Source of the DNA: Pseudogymnoascus destructans
Lineage: Eukaryota; Ascomycota; Leotiomycetes; Thelebolales; Thelebolaceae
DNA: 64,000 bases
Assembly (NCBI RefSeq): GCF_001641265.1
Contig: NW_020167532.1
Coordinates: 558,001-622,000, forward strand
Direction: 5' to 3'
Below are positions 53,690 through 64,000 of the stretch, piece by piece. Made by a program: the position numbers and the translations under genes. Positions within the stretch are counted from its first letter, which is position 1; the number at the start of each line of letters is the position of its first letter. Under the pieces are notes generated by a model, which saw only the letters and a list, made by a program, of their open reading frames with translations, did not search any database and had not been told where the DNA came from.

Positions 53690-55423
53690 TCACCTTTCTT
53701 TCTTATCCTCCTCATCAACATCATCAGCATCAATCTCAATGCCCCTTAGAGCTGCGCTCTCTCCACGGAGGCCAGCAAGGACACGCCTGACTGTTCCCCC
53801 CTTAATAGCATCATGATCCTTCGTATAAACTGCATTCACAACGGCCAACGCCGCCACGAATAGCCACACATCCCCTCCCTTCAAGCTCTTCCACCATCCT
53901 CTCTTCACACCCACCTTCCACACACTATCCATGCTCAATCGTGACATGTACAAGAAGTTACCCCTTCCAGTTTCCCTCTCCAGGAAGCTCCACAGGCCTG
54001 CGAGGAAACCACCAAGGAAAAATCGCTGGGTGGGAAGTGCCTTTGAAGGCATGAAATTTTGGAAGAAACAGATGGCTGCCCAGGCCGTACCAATGGAGCC
54101 CGTCGCGAATGCTGACGTACGGAGGACTGAGCGGCCAAGCTGGTCGAGAGAAGCAATGGGCGAGTTGTAAAATGACTTGTACTTTGGGAGGGAGAAGACA
54201 GCGAAGACAACCGCGAAGAGTCGGGCGAAGCGTGGGAAGGCCCGGAGCCAGGAGGTGAGGTATGTCCTAGCGCAGGACGGATCGTTTGGATGGAGAAGGG
54301 CGCATGAAAGGGAGGTGATTAAGGGGTGGGCGACGTCTGTAATTGGCGCCGTTGACTGGAGTGTGGTAGGCAACGTCTTCTTATTAGGGAATAAAATAGG
54401 AGAAATGAACGGCCTTAAAGTAAGTGTCAGTATGTGAATATAGAAGGATCAAGCAGGGACTTACGGGAAACGGAGTCGTCCCATTTCAGCGAGACTATCG
54501 ACAACCTCCCCTGGTGCTGGCCAAGGAAGGTTAGATGGGTAATCCACAGGTCTCGCTTGTATGTACGGTGGCGAGAACCTCATCATAAAGCCGTTTAGTG
54601 CCTCTGGGAAACAATCCCTATCGAAAACAAAGGCGTGCAGCAGCTGTCCGGATACAAGCGGCATAAGCATCCAGCTGCCAAACCACCACGGCCTCTCCCA
54701 TCTCCCTTTCTTTCCCCAAATCCAGCCTTGCTCTTCTGCAAGATTATATGCGGCTTCCGCGGCTTGGCTAAGCACGTATATTGCTAGAGATAATCGTAGT
54801 TGCTCGCCAGGGTATACCCCTAACATGAAGCCTGCCAAACTAGCTCCGACAGCAGGTGCAAATCGGGATGTAAGGGTTTGCGAAGTTCGCGGATTCCGCC
54901 GCCGGAAGGGCTGTGCATCGGGAGTGAGGAGGTGCGCTCGTAGGCGTGTGAAGAAGCGGAATAGCAGGCGATGTAGGAGAAGGATGGATGATAGAGATAG
55001 GGAAAGTCGTAAGGTTGGCGAGCGCCAGAGGGTAGTCTTCGCGGTGCTGAGAAATGTTAGTTCTGTGCTCTCTATTTGATGAGGGGCGGCATACTCTGCT
55101 TTGCCCTTAAACAGGGTCTCCTTTATAACAGCCCATGCCTTCAGCGCAGCTCCTGTTGCCAGGAAAACGCGTAAACTCGCGCGGACTGCGGCGGCATTGT
55201 GATCATCGCGTCCAGGTCTATCCACGAGCTTCTCGACTTGAGACACCGTAGGCGTATTCCGCTTCAGGACTTTCGATCGCGATATGATATATTTATGTAG
55301 AACCTGGTACTCCTTTGCGGATATCGTATATCGTAGCGTATTGCGGAGAACTGGGTCTGTGGTGGATTTGGCCGACAGTCGGTCTCGTCCCGGTTTCCCA
55401 GAGTCGAGGTCGGGAGTCGCCAT
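53690..55423 (-). CDS. TMEM135-like membrane protein (2 exons, 560 aa)
   Basis: Exons 55423-54465 and 54413-53690; the 51-nt intron (GTAAGT...TTAAG) splits a Pro codon. The N-terminal 150 residues are soluble (LRYTISAKEYQVLHKYIIS). Membrane segments follow near 150-170, 205-225 (AGFMLGVYPGEQLRLSLAIY) and 250-275. After the intron comes the characteristic Cys/His motif of the TMEM135 N-terminal domain (CALLHPNDPSCARTYLTSWL), then more hydrophobic spans (LFAVVFAVFSLPKY, FFLGGFLAGLWSFLE). The C-terminus is acidic (DADDVDEEDKKER). In animals TMEM135 is linked to peroxisomes, mitochondria and fat storage; fungal proteins of about 550 residues carry the same domain. Function here is inferred. The adjacent upstream gene on the same strand encodes a peroxisomal membrane protein. 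Confidence 0.82.
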
Positions 55424-55928
55424 TGATAAAGCTGTTTACCATCCAAATATCAAGAGAGAGTCCGCCGGCCTCTGCAGCTTATAGAGTTATTCGTTTCATA
55501 TATCGCGATGATTGTTGCTTGCTAAGTGGAAAAGCGCATTGTTCAATGGTCGTGCGACACGTGGGAAACCTCGGCTTTTGGGACCGGCTACGTACTTGAC
55601 CGGAAATGAAATCAATGCACAACAGCAAAAGCACATAGAAACACACACAGTATTTAATTGTTTCTTACGTTGTGCATCCCGAATATTACAATCAACTAAA
55701 GCAAGGCATCTAGAATGGTACACAGAGCGCAATCCCGCAGCGATAACCAAGGTAAATGATTTTCGTTGGGATATGTAACTATCACATGTAAATCGACCCT
55801 TATATTGAATGAACATTTATAACTTTGTCAAGTTGTTCCTACGGTTTGGTTTAAAACAGCTGGTAATTCAACAGCAACTACTGCACTCAATGGCAAGCAA
55901 TGCTCTCATACCGCGATAAATGCAGGCC
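55424..55928. other. promoter region of the TMEM135-like gene and 3' flank of the peroxin gene
   Basis: About 500 bases. Overlapping short frames have no domains. No repeat from the transposon families is present. Confidence 0.5.
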
Positions 55929-57658
55929 CTACTCCAAGCCCATCTTGACTTCATCCCCGATACCCCAGTCCCCGTCTCTTTCCCTGTGCGGCAGCTGTCC
56001 AGGCAAAGCCTCGCCCTCATCCAGGTCCACAGTTCCCTTCCCAATAGTGCTTGTCCTCTTCAAATAACCTGGCCTAAACCCCGCACTCTTAGGGCTTGAG
56101 CTGTCATCGAGGGTAAGCTCGGAAGGGGGTCTTCCACTCTTCACAGACGAAACAGTCTCAGAGCGTGATCGCTGCCTCTTGCTTTTAATCTCTGTCTCTA
56201 GCTCAGGCGGCGGCGTGGAGCAAGGAGTGATCTCTGTACTGGCCGTCACCTCCACAAGCTCAGCGTCGCGGTACCACTTTCGCCTCCGTGTGTACTTGCT
56301 CCAGCCATCTTGTCCTCGGCGACCGTTTTGCCACTATGTTGGTTAGTTAAACTACTTGCAAAAATGCTGCAACTTAGACACACCTTGTTATCATAGTAAA
56401 TCCACCCATTACCTCCACCTTTTGTCTCAGATGTCGCATTTGCCCCTCCTTCATCGCCGTTACCTGCGCCCTCAACCAACCACTTACTGCCTTTTACCCA
56501 TCTCCATCGAGCATTTCCTCCATCAACATCAGGCAGCTCAAATTCGGCCTTTGAAGGCGCAGGGTTTAGATGCTCATCAGTCCAATTTGATCGCTCATAT
56601 GCGAACAGAGATGTGGTCCATCCCAGACCAACCCATCGTCTCTGGTTCTCGTAAATAATAAACGTGAACTTCACACCCGAAGCATTGGGCCTTCGTTTAC
56701 TCGCAGCAGAAGCAGCGAGCGATGCCCCTTCGTGATAGTCGTTACTTTTCTGACCCGGCAACTTTGGCTTTGAATGCTTGTCCCGAGCTGGGAGATTCGG
56801 CGGTGCATTCCTGGCTGCAAAGTGCAATCCTGTGATTGCCGAGCATACGCGGCGGATAAAGGATGAACGCCATAAAATTTCTCGAGATACCCGAGTTGGT
56901 TTTGAATGCCAGGTAATGATAAGCGTCCCTATTGTCAGAGCAATACGCTTGGTGGTGATGATTCGTAGAGGCGGGAGAGTAAGAAGAAGCCATAATGGAG
57001 TAATGAGGATTATTCGTATAAAAAGGGTAGTAAGTGCTGGGCGAGTTGTCGCAGATGTTGCTGTCCGCTGAGTAGACAGGAAGTCTGTCAGCTGTATAAG
57101 GGGATCAAGCAGCATATTGCATCTTGCTGTGTACTCCTTGAGAGTTTCAACAATGTCGTCCAATGACTTCTGATGCTTAACATTCGTAGCCTCTGAATCC
57201 TCTCTTTTATGCCCTTTCTTCTGCTTCTCTCCAGTCACGCCCGTTGATGATAGAGGTGAGTATCGTCGCGAGTACATCCCCAGAATAAGGCCCAGCACAA
57301 CCACTACGGGCCCGGCAAATCGTAATATGATGTCTCCATATAGAACTGTTGCCCAAAAGAAGGCTACGAGTATGAAACTCTCCCACGAGTCATTGGTTGT
57401 CCATGTCAACAACCCCACGAACTTGTTGAGCGGAAGAAGGAACGCGTGTGAATAGGCAAGGGCTCTGGTGATCTGAGGAGGCGTCGCTATGAGCAGTGGT
57501 GACTTCTGATGAACGAGGATAGTCGACCTGTGGCGGTTTGCGGAAGATGCATGGGACAGAGATACTGGGGAGAATGCCGCGGTTGTCGTCGGTCGCTGGT
57601 CGTTCGCATGCTGTATGCTCTCATCGTCGCGGCCCGATGGAGCTGGTGAGGAAGACAT
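55929..57658 (-). CDS. peroxisomal membrane peroxin, Pex24/Pex30-type with dysferlin (DysF) domain (2 exons, 559 aa)
   Basis: Exons 57658-56384 and 56333-55929; the 50-nt intron (GTGTGT...CATAG) falls between YYDNK and WQNGR. The N-terminal 60 residues are Ser/Thr-rich. The Pex24-type integral membrane region (about 70-280) has spans such as SFILVAFFWATVLYGDIIL, GPVVVVLGLILGMY and LFIRIILITPLWLLLTLPP. The DysF domain (about 330-455) has FTFIIYENQRRWVGLGWT, ARWRWVKGSKWLVE at its N-part, and DGWSKYTRRRKWYRDAELVE at its C-part. The C-terminus is a Ser/Pro-rich disordered tail. Yeast Pex28-Pex32 and Yarrowia Pex23/Pex24 share this plan and control peroxisome number, size and ER contact. Which of them this is cannot be told from sequence alone. 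It lies 500 bases upstream of the TMEM135-like gene in the same direction. Confidence 0.88.
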
Positions 57659-58423
57659 CAGGTCGAGCCAAGGCGTATCCTGGAGACATTATTAGCTCTA
57701 TAAAACGAAAAGAAAGCCTCCAATATCAGTGTCGCAGTGAGGGGCGGAGGTTCGACGACCTACAAAAGCAGCCATTTACGTCGTCATTCCCGACTGGAAC
57801 CCTGTCTGGACCAGCGTAGTCGAAGTACAGAGAAGCCGTAGAAAAGGAAGGCGCGAGCGAGGAACTATCCCAATTCAAGGAAGGAGATCTTGCGGAAATT
57901 CCGATAGATACAAGTTGAAAGCTTGCAGGTGGGTGCTGATAAGTACATACAGTCTTGAAGTGCTAGAGAAGAAGCCGAGTATTTTTATCACATGCCGATT
58001 AGGGCGGACATCAGCAATCGACTTATACCGGTGGCTTTCTTTACACACGCGGTTAGATGGTAGTAAATGCTTGGAATATCACTTTCCAAGTTGTTCAGAG
58101 ATCAAAACAAGTATCACAGATCACAGTAAACATATACAGTAGGTATAAAGGTCCCTGCTTTCGTCGTGGTGATTAATGGCTAGTTGTGTAAGTTCGGCCT
58201 TGTTCCTTAACTCACATGCTGGTTTGCACGTACCGGTGGTGGACAAGCACGTACCGGTGGTGCACGTGCTTCCCACCCACAGGTCACGCCCGCACTGATT
58301 GCGCTAAGATAACAATCTTTTCGCGAATGGTAACCACCAACCTCTCACATCACACTCTCTCCTGTTCTTCATGCACACAGCCGACGTCGAAAACACTTCA
58401 ATACTACTCAAACCACCGACAAT
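57659..58423. promoter_or_regulatory. divergent promoter between the peroxin and Trf4-like genes, with paired CACGTACCGGTGGT boxes
   Basis: The 765 bases drive both genes. At about 58226-58263 the box CACGTACCGGTGGT occurs twice, 23-24 bases apart, followed by GCACGTGC (an E-box). The repetition and palindromic core (ACCGGT) suggest a transcription factor site, by inference only. Confidence 0.45.
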
Positions 58424-60784
58424 ATGTCGAGACCTGCTGGTTTACCACCGCGACCAGTAACTGCTGCGTACGACCTGCGTAGCAGCAACTCCTATCGTCC
58501 ACTCCCTCCCCCGCCGAAACTGAGCTACGACAACCAGGGAAGGGGTGATTCGTCGCATCGCAACAACGACACATATCGCCCTCGAGACTCCGACCATCAT
58601 CGACATGACGAAAACCGTGCACCTGGAACAAGCGCATATAGAGGCGACCCTCCATCGTTTCCCAGGGGCGGTGCCGATTTATACAGGCCACCATCGTCGG
58701 GCTTCTCGTTCAGACGAGATGCGCCCGAGACCATCGACATAGCACGCACTCACGACAGCTATCGTCCGTCGGGAGCCACGCGACGACACGGCCAAGATCG
58801 AGGATCGCGCCACCGTGACTCGCGACAGGACTCCAGCCGGCAAGGCGCACGAGGACGTGGCGGCTACCGCAGTCGCGGAGGATTTTCCAAGAAGGCCGCG
58901 GAAAGACCTTTCTTGCAGACCAACCGCGCACCAACTCCAGAACTTATGCCGGGTATGGATGAGACCGAGGGGGCTGCACCAAAGTACTTGGCTGTCGAAG
59001 ACATGTCAGATAGCGAAGAAGCAGACATGGATGTCTCGGACGATGAAGACTACAAACCCGAAGACGAGGAAGAAGAGCAACCCAAGAAAAAGCAGGTTCG
59101 AACCGAAGTAAAGGCTTCTGCGGATGGCGACAGCGTTCCAAGATGGTCAAATCCAGACCCGTATACAGCCCTTCCACCTCCAGACGAATCAAGTGTCAAG
59201 AAGAAGGATGTTGTGAAACTAATTAGGAAGGCACGCGTGTCAGCCGGCCTTACTGATGCAGCGAAGACTACTGCAGAGACGGATGACTTCATCTCATTTG
59301 ATTTTGGCGATGATAACTTGGGAGCTGACGAGGACGAGTCTGATGACGAAAGCGTTGTTGGAGTTCCAGGCGCGCCAACTGGACCGCGAAATGGAACTTA
59401 CAGTCACCGCGAAGAAGTCTTGGGACCTAGAGATGTAGCAAAATCCCAAGAAGTGACTACACCAACTGGAAAGTCCCGTGCTATAGACAGCTCTACAGAC
59501 CCGGATCTCGGCAACAGGAAGCGCACATACGACGACAAAATCAAAGGGCCGTCGCTCGTACCAAAGCCAACCCCCAAAGGCCCCGCTACTGGGAATATTG
59601 TTAAGGAATGGAAAGCCAAAGCAGGGATTGACGATACGCCATGGCTTGCCAATCACTATCCCTCTTCAAATATGGGTTCATGGTACGTCTAGCTCTTCGT
59701 CACGATTTGTACTAGCCCTAACATATATAGGCTTCACATGGAAATTATGGACTTCTTCCATCGTTTCAAACCTGCGGAGGTGGAAGAGAACATGCGTGGC
59801 GCACTCATTAGCGATCTACGCCGCGCCGTTCAAAAGGTTTGGCACGATGCTGACATCTTGCCTTTTGGTTCATATCCTGCAGGGCTTTATCTACCAACTG
59901 CAGATATGGACTTAGTGTTCGTGTCGCGCGGCTACATGGATGGAGGTTATGGCAAATATACCAACAAAAACGCCCTTTTCCGTTTCAGAGATTTCCTCGA
60001 CAGAGAGAAGATCGCAGCACCATATTCTATTGAAGTAATTTCCAAGGCCAAGGTGCCTCTGGTTAAGTATATCGATTATTACACTGGCCTTAGGGTAGAC
60101 GTATCTTTTGAGAATGACACGGGCTTGATAGCAAACAAAACGTTCCAGAATTGGAAGGATACATTTCCTGCCATGCCCATTTTGGTTACTATTGTCAAGC
60201 AGTTTTTGGCTATGAGAGGCCTCAACGAGCCTGTGAACGGTGGCATTGGCGGGTTCACTGTTACATGTCTGGTTGTCAGCTTACTGCAGCACATGCCTCA
60301 GATCCAAAGCGGAAACATGATCCCAGAGCATCACTTGGGCGAGATTCTCATGGAATTCTTTGACCTTTATGGCAATGAATTCAATGTCACCACCACGGCA
60401 ATTCAGTTGAAGCCACCTGCATATGTTTCGAAGGCAAGCATCTATCACTCCAACCCTTTACTACATAAATCTAACACATCACAGAATAATGCCAGACAGA
60501 TCGTCTACCGTGCGGGTAACCTTGATAGATTCTCAATCATCGACCCGAACAACCCATCGAATGACATCAGTGGTGGCTCCCACAACACCCAAGCCATCCG
60601 AAAGGCCTTCTCGCGCGCATTCGATGACCTATTCAAGCACATGAGCGATCTAGCCACCAAATCCATCGAGGAGCGCAGAGGCCAGAGCGTCCTCGGCGTC
60701 ATCCTCGGCGGAAACTACTCGAGCTTCGAGGTCCAGCGCAACCACCTTGAGCGCATCTGGCAGAAAGAGCACGACCGAAGATGA
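58424..60784 (+). CDS. TRF4: non-canonical poly(A) polymerase, Trf4/Cid14 family (2 exons, 770 aa)
   Basis: Exons 58424-59682 and 59731-60784; the 48-nt intron (GTACGT...TATAG) splits the Trp codon of WLHMEIMDFF. The first 400 residues are disordered: Arg/Tyr/Ser-rich with RG motifs (RGARGRGGYRSRGGF), then acidic (SDSEEADMDVSDDEDY). The nucleotidyltransferase core starts near 423. Its motif is FGSYPAGLYLPTADMDLVF with Asp478 and Asp480; the third Asp is in LRVDVSFEN (about 543). The PAP-associated domain follows (GGIGGFTVTCLVVSLLQHM, MEFFDLYGNEFN). It has no RNA-recognition motif, as expected for this family. Trf4-type enzymes add short A tails within the TRAMP complex and feed RNAs to the nuclear exosome. 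All three catalytic Asp are present. Confidence 0.9.
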
Positions 60785-61639
60785 ACAAGTGTACGACTAC
60801 GACGTTGCAACGAACGGGATGTATATTACCCCAGGGAACTCCGGACGGGAACACACGAGCATGGTAAATGGGTGGCGGCGGTTGTCTTAAGGCGTATGGC
60901 GCGTGAATACATACGATACCCAACTGAGCGAGATAGCTCAACAGTTTAGCATTCAGAAACCTCTCTATAGCCTTGTTGGCCTTGCTCCCATCATTCACAT
61001 TCGATAGACAGATTTTTGTTTCTCTCCCTTTTTTTCCCCATTCCTTCAAAAGTGGATGCAATAACAGTGACTGACGCGGTATCTAGGGATCTCGCTCAGA
61101 CGGGTCAATCAAGCAGCCTGTGCCGACCGCAGATCTCAGATACCGAGATGGCTAATTTCGACAGTGCTTTTGGGAAGGTATTACGCTAATTGGCACAGCA
61201 GAGATTTTACAACGGCGGCCACTCTTAGGAGTGTGCTGCTCGTTTGTGAAGTTCAGGGGGTGTTCTTTGAACGAATTCGCTTGCTTTCTGCTGCCATAGC
61301 GCTTTGTGCGTTTGTGGTGGTGGGTTCGACTGCGAGCATTCTTTCTCACTTTAGAGGCACTTTATGTGTTGCTACGGAGAGGAATTGTAATCACGAGGTC
61401 TGCGTCCCAGGGATTTTTAAATAGCTCAATGGTTGTCATATTCACTATGAGAAAGAAGCTTTTGCAAACTCGCTCGATCTCTCTCGCTCACTCGCTCAGA
61501 TAAACCTGTTATAACGCCCCGCCGAAACTGCGAGTGACTAAAGCAAAAACAGTTGATCTCCGGTTCCGTAAACCCCCCGCCTGCCGAATCAAGCAATAAC
61601 ACCAGTCCTAAACGCGTCGCTCATTCAAATCCACCACAC
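60785..61639. other. spacer between two convergent genes, no gene recognised
   Basis: The 3' ends of the Trf4-like (+) and coiled-coil (-) genes face each other across about 850 bases. No domain-bearing frame, RNA gene or transposon was recognised. Confidence 0.5.
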
Positions 61640-62865
61640 TCACGCCAACCCCCCACCACTAGCACTCTCTCCAACCCTCACATCATCCACCTCGATCGTC
61701 CCCACAACTCTCTCCTCATCCCTCCCCCTCATAACACTCGCAGTCGTACTAACACTCTCACTCCTCGTGCGACTCTCATCCTCCCTCGCCCGTCTCCCCT
61801 CCCTAACCAACCTCTCCAAATCCCGAATCTTCTGCTTCAACGCATCATTCTCCCTCTTCACAGCCTCCAGCTCATGCCGATGATACGCGGCCTCCTCATA
61901 CCGCCCCGTCGTCTGCACAGACGTGATAGGCTGCCCCTCCACGCCCGAAAGCTGCGGAACCTGACCACCCGACAACTCACGGTGCAGCGACGAGAAAGAG
62001 GGACGGAGGGGGTACGTGTGCGAGAACTCGGAATGCTGGTACGAGCTACTCGAGGTGAGAGGCGGGACGGGCGACGAAGCCCCAGAGCGCCGCGAACTGG
62101 TAATACTGTTCTGCCGACTCAGACTGAGTGATTGGGTCGTTGAGTCGTGGCGCGGGAGTGTGCCACGCGTGCGCTCCGAGATGGAGGGCGCGTAGACGCT
62201 TGCCAGACTGCCTGCTACGCCCGCGGTGGTGGAGGCTGAGGAAGCAGCGGCGATGCTGCGCGCGCTGGCGGCGGAGGAGGAGCGGTGGTGGCGCCGGGTG
62301 GAGGGGAGGGGGTGGGAGGGGCCTGAGAGGAGGTGATTGGAGTGGTGGTCTGAGGCGTCGGGGAGGCCGGCGCGCTCGGAGGTTGAGGAAGTGTTGGAGA
62401 CGACGGACGCGTTTTGGGCGGCGCGGAGGAGGGAGAGTTCGCGGGTTAGTCGGTTGACCTGGGGGGTTTGTTAGTTTGGGAGGGTTTCTGCGTGGGATGT
62501 GAGGTTGGGGAGTGAGGTTGAGGACTTACGACTGCTTCTTGCTCTTTCTCTAACTGGAGGTGTATATCCGCTGCTGTGAGTGGACGAGGATGTCTCAAGG
62601 GGCCCGGACCAGTTCCAACGCCCGTGTTGTCGGTCGTGAATGTTGGAAACGCGGTTGTCGCCTGCGCGCCAGCGGGTTGAAAAGCAGCCATGAACGCGTT
62701 TGTATTCGAAGGCAAGATGTTAGGAACAGGTGGTGAGAGTGGAATGGTTGGCGGCGAGGGCATCTGCTGCGACGCACGGCGAGACGAGGGGGTTCCTGTA
62801 ACGCGGGGTGATTGTTGAGAGATTAGGCGCGGTGACGGGGGAACAGAGTTGAGGTCTGGCGCCAT
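61640..62865 (-). CDS. Ser-rich protein with C-terminal coiled coil, function unknown (2 exons, 384 aa)
   Basis: Exons 62865-62530 and 62458-61640; the 71-nt intron (GTAAGT...CCCAG) lies after EKEQEAV, and the frame continues with VNRLTRELSLLRAAQ. The start ATG at 62865-62863 has the good context AACCATGGCG. Residues 1-100 are Pro/Ser-rich (SPRLISQQSPRVTGTPSS). A short helix crosses the intron (about 103-130). A long Ser/Ala/Arg region follows (SSSAASARSIAAASSAS). The C-terminal 70 residues form a clear coiled coil (YHRHELEAVKRENDALKQKI, RDLERLVREGRRARE) and a Ser/Val tail. No DNA-binding basic region precedes the heptads, so it is not a standard bZIP. I do not recognise the family; a scaffold or adaptor role would fit. 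Confidence 0.7.
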
Positions 62866-63329
62866 GGTTGTTTCTCGTTCTGTGGCGTTCGGAATCAACG
62901 GGCGCTTCGTGGCAACAAATGTGAGCTCAGTTAGGACATTATCTGGGAAGAGTTGAAGCTGTGAACAAACAATAGATTGTTGGATCTAGGGGTCATGGTG
63001 CCTGTACTCACTTATGCATTGTAGTGCATCTATACTTCGTACATGTACCTTGGGGGTTGCTCGTTGGTTCCAAATAGTTATGACGTAGCGGGGGTCTTGC
63101 GTCATGGTGGGGTGGAAGGAATAAGACTTGATATATGATTCTTACCCACCATTTATATATTCCAATCCTCGTGAATGCTGTAATTTAGTTTAACTCTAAC
63201 ATCTAAAACCCGAAAGTGAGCCCGATTCACCCCCTCAACTTTGGGCTCGTACGTTCCCATAAAGCTAACAATTTCTAAAGCATATCCGACGTAACCACAC
63301 ACACATTATCAAAACCTCAAATACACAAA
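62866..63329. other. divergent promoter region of the coiled-coil and 72-residue protein genes
   Basis: 464 bases between divergent starts. The last 60 bases before 63330 are A/C-rich (ACACACACATTATC), typical of fungal leaders. No gene seen. Confidence 0.5.
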
Positions 63330-63611
63330 ATGTCTTCCCAAAACCAAGGCCACGAATCTCCTCCAGCGGAGAAGCAATCTGATTCCCAGAAGGCCGCTCC
63401 TTCCTCAGGACAGGGCGTCAGTGACAAGCCCAACACCGAACAGTCCGCCAAGGACCAGCTCAAGGTTTGTGGAAACGAAGCATTCATTCATTCTGATATA
63501 TATTCATGGCTAACAATTGCAAACCAGGACCTTAAATCCAACCCGACGGGTGCGATGGAGGATCATTTGGAGGAGAAATTCAAGAAAGACTTCCCTCAGA
63601 AGAAATATTAG
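63330..63611 (+). CDS. small acidic/basic, Gln/Ser-rich protein (2 exons, 72 aa)
   Basis: Exons 63330-63464 and 63528-63611; the 63-nt intron (GTTTGT...CCAG) joins KDQLK to DLKSNPTG in frame. The product begins MSSQNQGHESPPAEKQSDSQ and is hydrophilic and disordered for its first 40 residues. It ends in a short charged helix (AMEDHLEEKFKKDFPQKKY). No signal peptide or membrane segment. The A/C-rich leader and clean intron argue for a real gene. Function unknown. The stop lies 44 bases before a transposon end, so the 3' UTR or terminator may now lie in the element. Confidence 0.7.
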   Translation: MSSQNQGHESPPAEKQSDSQKAAPSSGQGVSDKPNTEQSAKDQLKVCGNEAFIHSDIYSWLTIANQDLKSNPTGAMEDHLEEKFKKDFPQKKY

Positions 63612-63655
63612 CACGTTCGAGAAGAGGCTGTAATAATAGTATTATGATGGACATA

Positions 63656-63953
63656 ACGTACATGTAACTATAGCGAATGTGCCAAACAAGCGAATGTGCC
63701 AAAATTCCACGACTACCCTACAAACATTGCGATAAACCCACCACAACACTAGAAATCAATTAAAACTACTCATGAGTCCTCTCCCTCAGACGTGTCTATT
63801 ACAATCTGACAAGTGCACGCATTGTTCTTAGTCCCACCACAGTTGCCATAGCGACGTGCACGCGTTTCTTCCCTTGGCTTCCGACTACTACTTGCCTTTT
63901 TATTTCCTGCTTGCTCTACCTGCTGCACAACATCCCTCTCATCCTGCAGCTCC
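63656..63953 (-). pseudogene. 3' end of a T5-related pogo/Fot1-like transposon (family T6)
   Basis: TA then ACGTACATGTAACTATAG at 63656, with the unit AGCGAATGTGCCAAACA repeated at a 17-bp step. On the minus strand it encodes the C-terminal part of a transposase like T5, including zinc knuckle remnants and a stop at DTSEGEDS. It is cut at about 63953 by family D LTR sequence. Confidence 0.75.
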
Positions 63954-64000
63954 TAACGATTATAGCTTATGGTTGTTATGGTTGTTATGGTTGTTATGGT
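63954..64000 (+). mobile_element. start of a family D LTR, running off the window
   Basis: TAACGATTATAGCTTATGGT followed by repeated GGTTGTTAT units resembles the start of the LTR at 8495. The leading TGT is missing, so the junction with the transposon is a truncation or a mutated end. Confidence 0.5.

Noticed and set aside
61310..61345. GTTCGACTGC-like B-box of a tRNA
   Set aside because: No A-box at a proper distance and no cloverleaf could be drawn; no tRNA gene was found in the window.
62128..62457. Arg/Gly-rich plus-strand frame
   Set aside because: Shadow of the Ser/Ala-rich exon of the minus-strand coiled-coil gene.

Overview
The window is a filamentous ascomycete (Pezizomycotina) chromosome segment. 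The protein genes have short introns (49 to 85 nt, mostly GT...AG with GTAAGT/GTATGT donors) and fungal-type products. Gene-bearing stretches are GC-rich and mosaic with AT-rich blocks made almost entirely of transposons. Many C-to-T changes at CpA or CpG (CAG>TAG, CGA>TGA) in repeats point to RIP (repeat-induced point mutation). I cannot name the species; Leotiomycetes or Dothideomycetes would fit.

Layout. 0-4.8 kb: the end of an acidic protein, a multispanning membrane protein (+), and a DEDDh exonuclease-like Gfd2/YDR514C family gene (-). 4.8-11.3 kb: a nest of LTR elements in which four target-site duplications (TSDs) can be read exactly, then a decayed pogo/Fot1-like transposon. 11.3-19 kb: a low-repeat block with a bZIP pseudogene (+) and an apparently intact bZIP gene (-). 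19-30.4 kb: transposase relics, a foldback MITE, a hAT 5' fragment, and a composite Ty3/gypsy chromovirus region (pol, then gag, in inverted LTR debris) bounded by a CAAGG duplication. 30.6-33.3 kb: an intact ING/PHD (Pho23-type) gene. 33.6-53.1 kb: about 20 kb of DNA transposons. It holds six more pogo/Fot1-like elements, two hAT pseudogenes (one split by three later insertions), and an apparently intact three-exon Tc1/mariner DD34E transposase. 53.7-63.6 kb: a normal gene block with a TMEM135-like membrane protein (-), a Pex24/Pex30-type dysferlin-domain peroxin (-), a Trf4/Cid14-type non-canonical poly(A) polymerase (+), a serine-rich coiled-coil protein (-) and a 72-residue protein (+). 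The window ends in another transposon end.

The host genes cover chromatin (ING/PHD), nuclear RNA surveillance (Trf4), peroxisome membranes (TMEM135-like and DysF peroxin, adjacent) and transcription (bZIP). The most unusual signal is in the transposons. At least six divergent pogo/Fot1-like families and one foldback MITE have ends starting ACGT after a TA target. Just inside they carry family-specific direct repeats always spaced 17 bp. Two of these families occur as almost perfect inverted pairs whose transposase genes share the same premature stops, so inactive copies were multiplied after they decayed.
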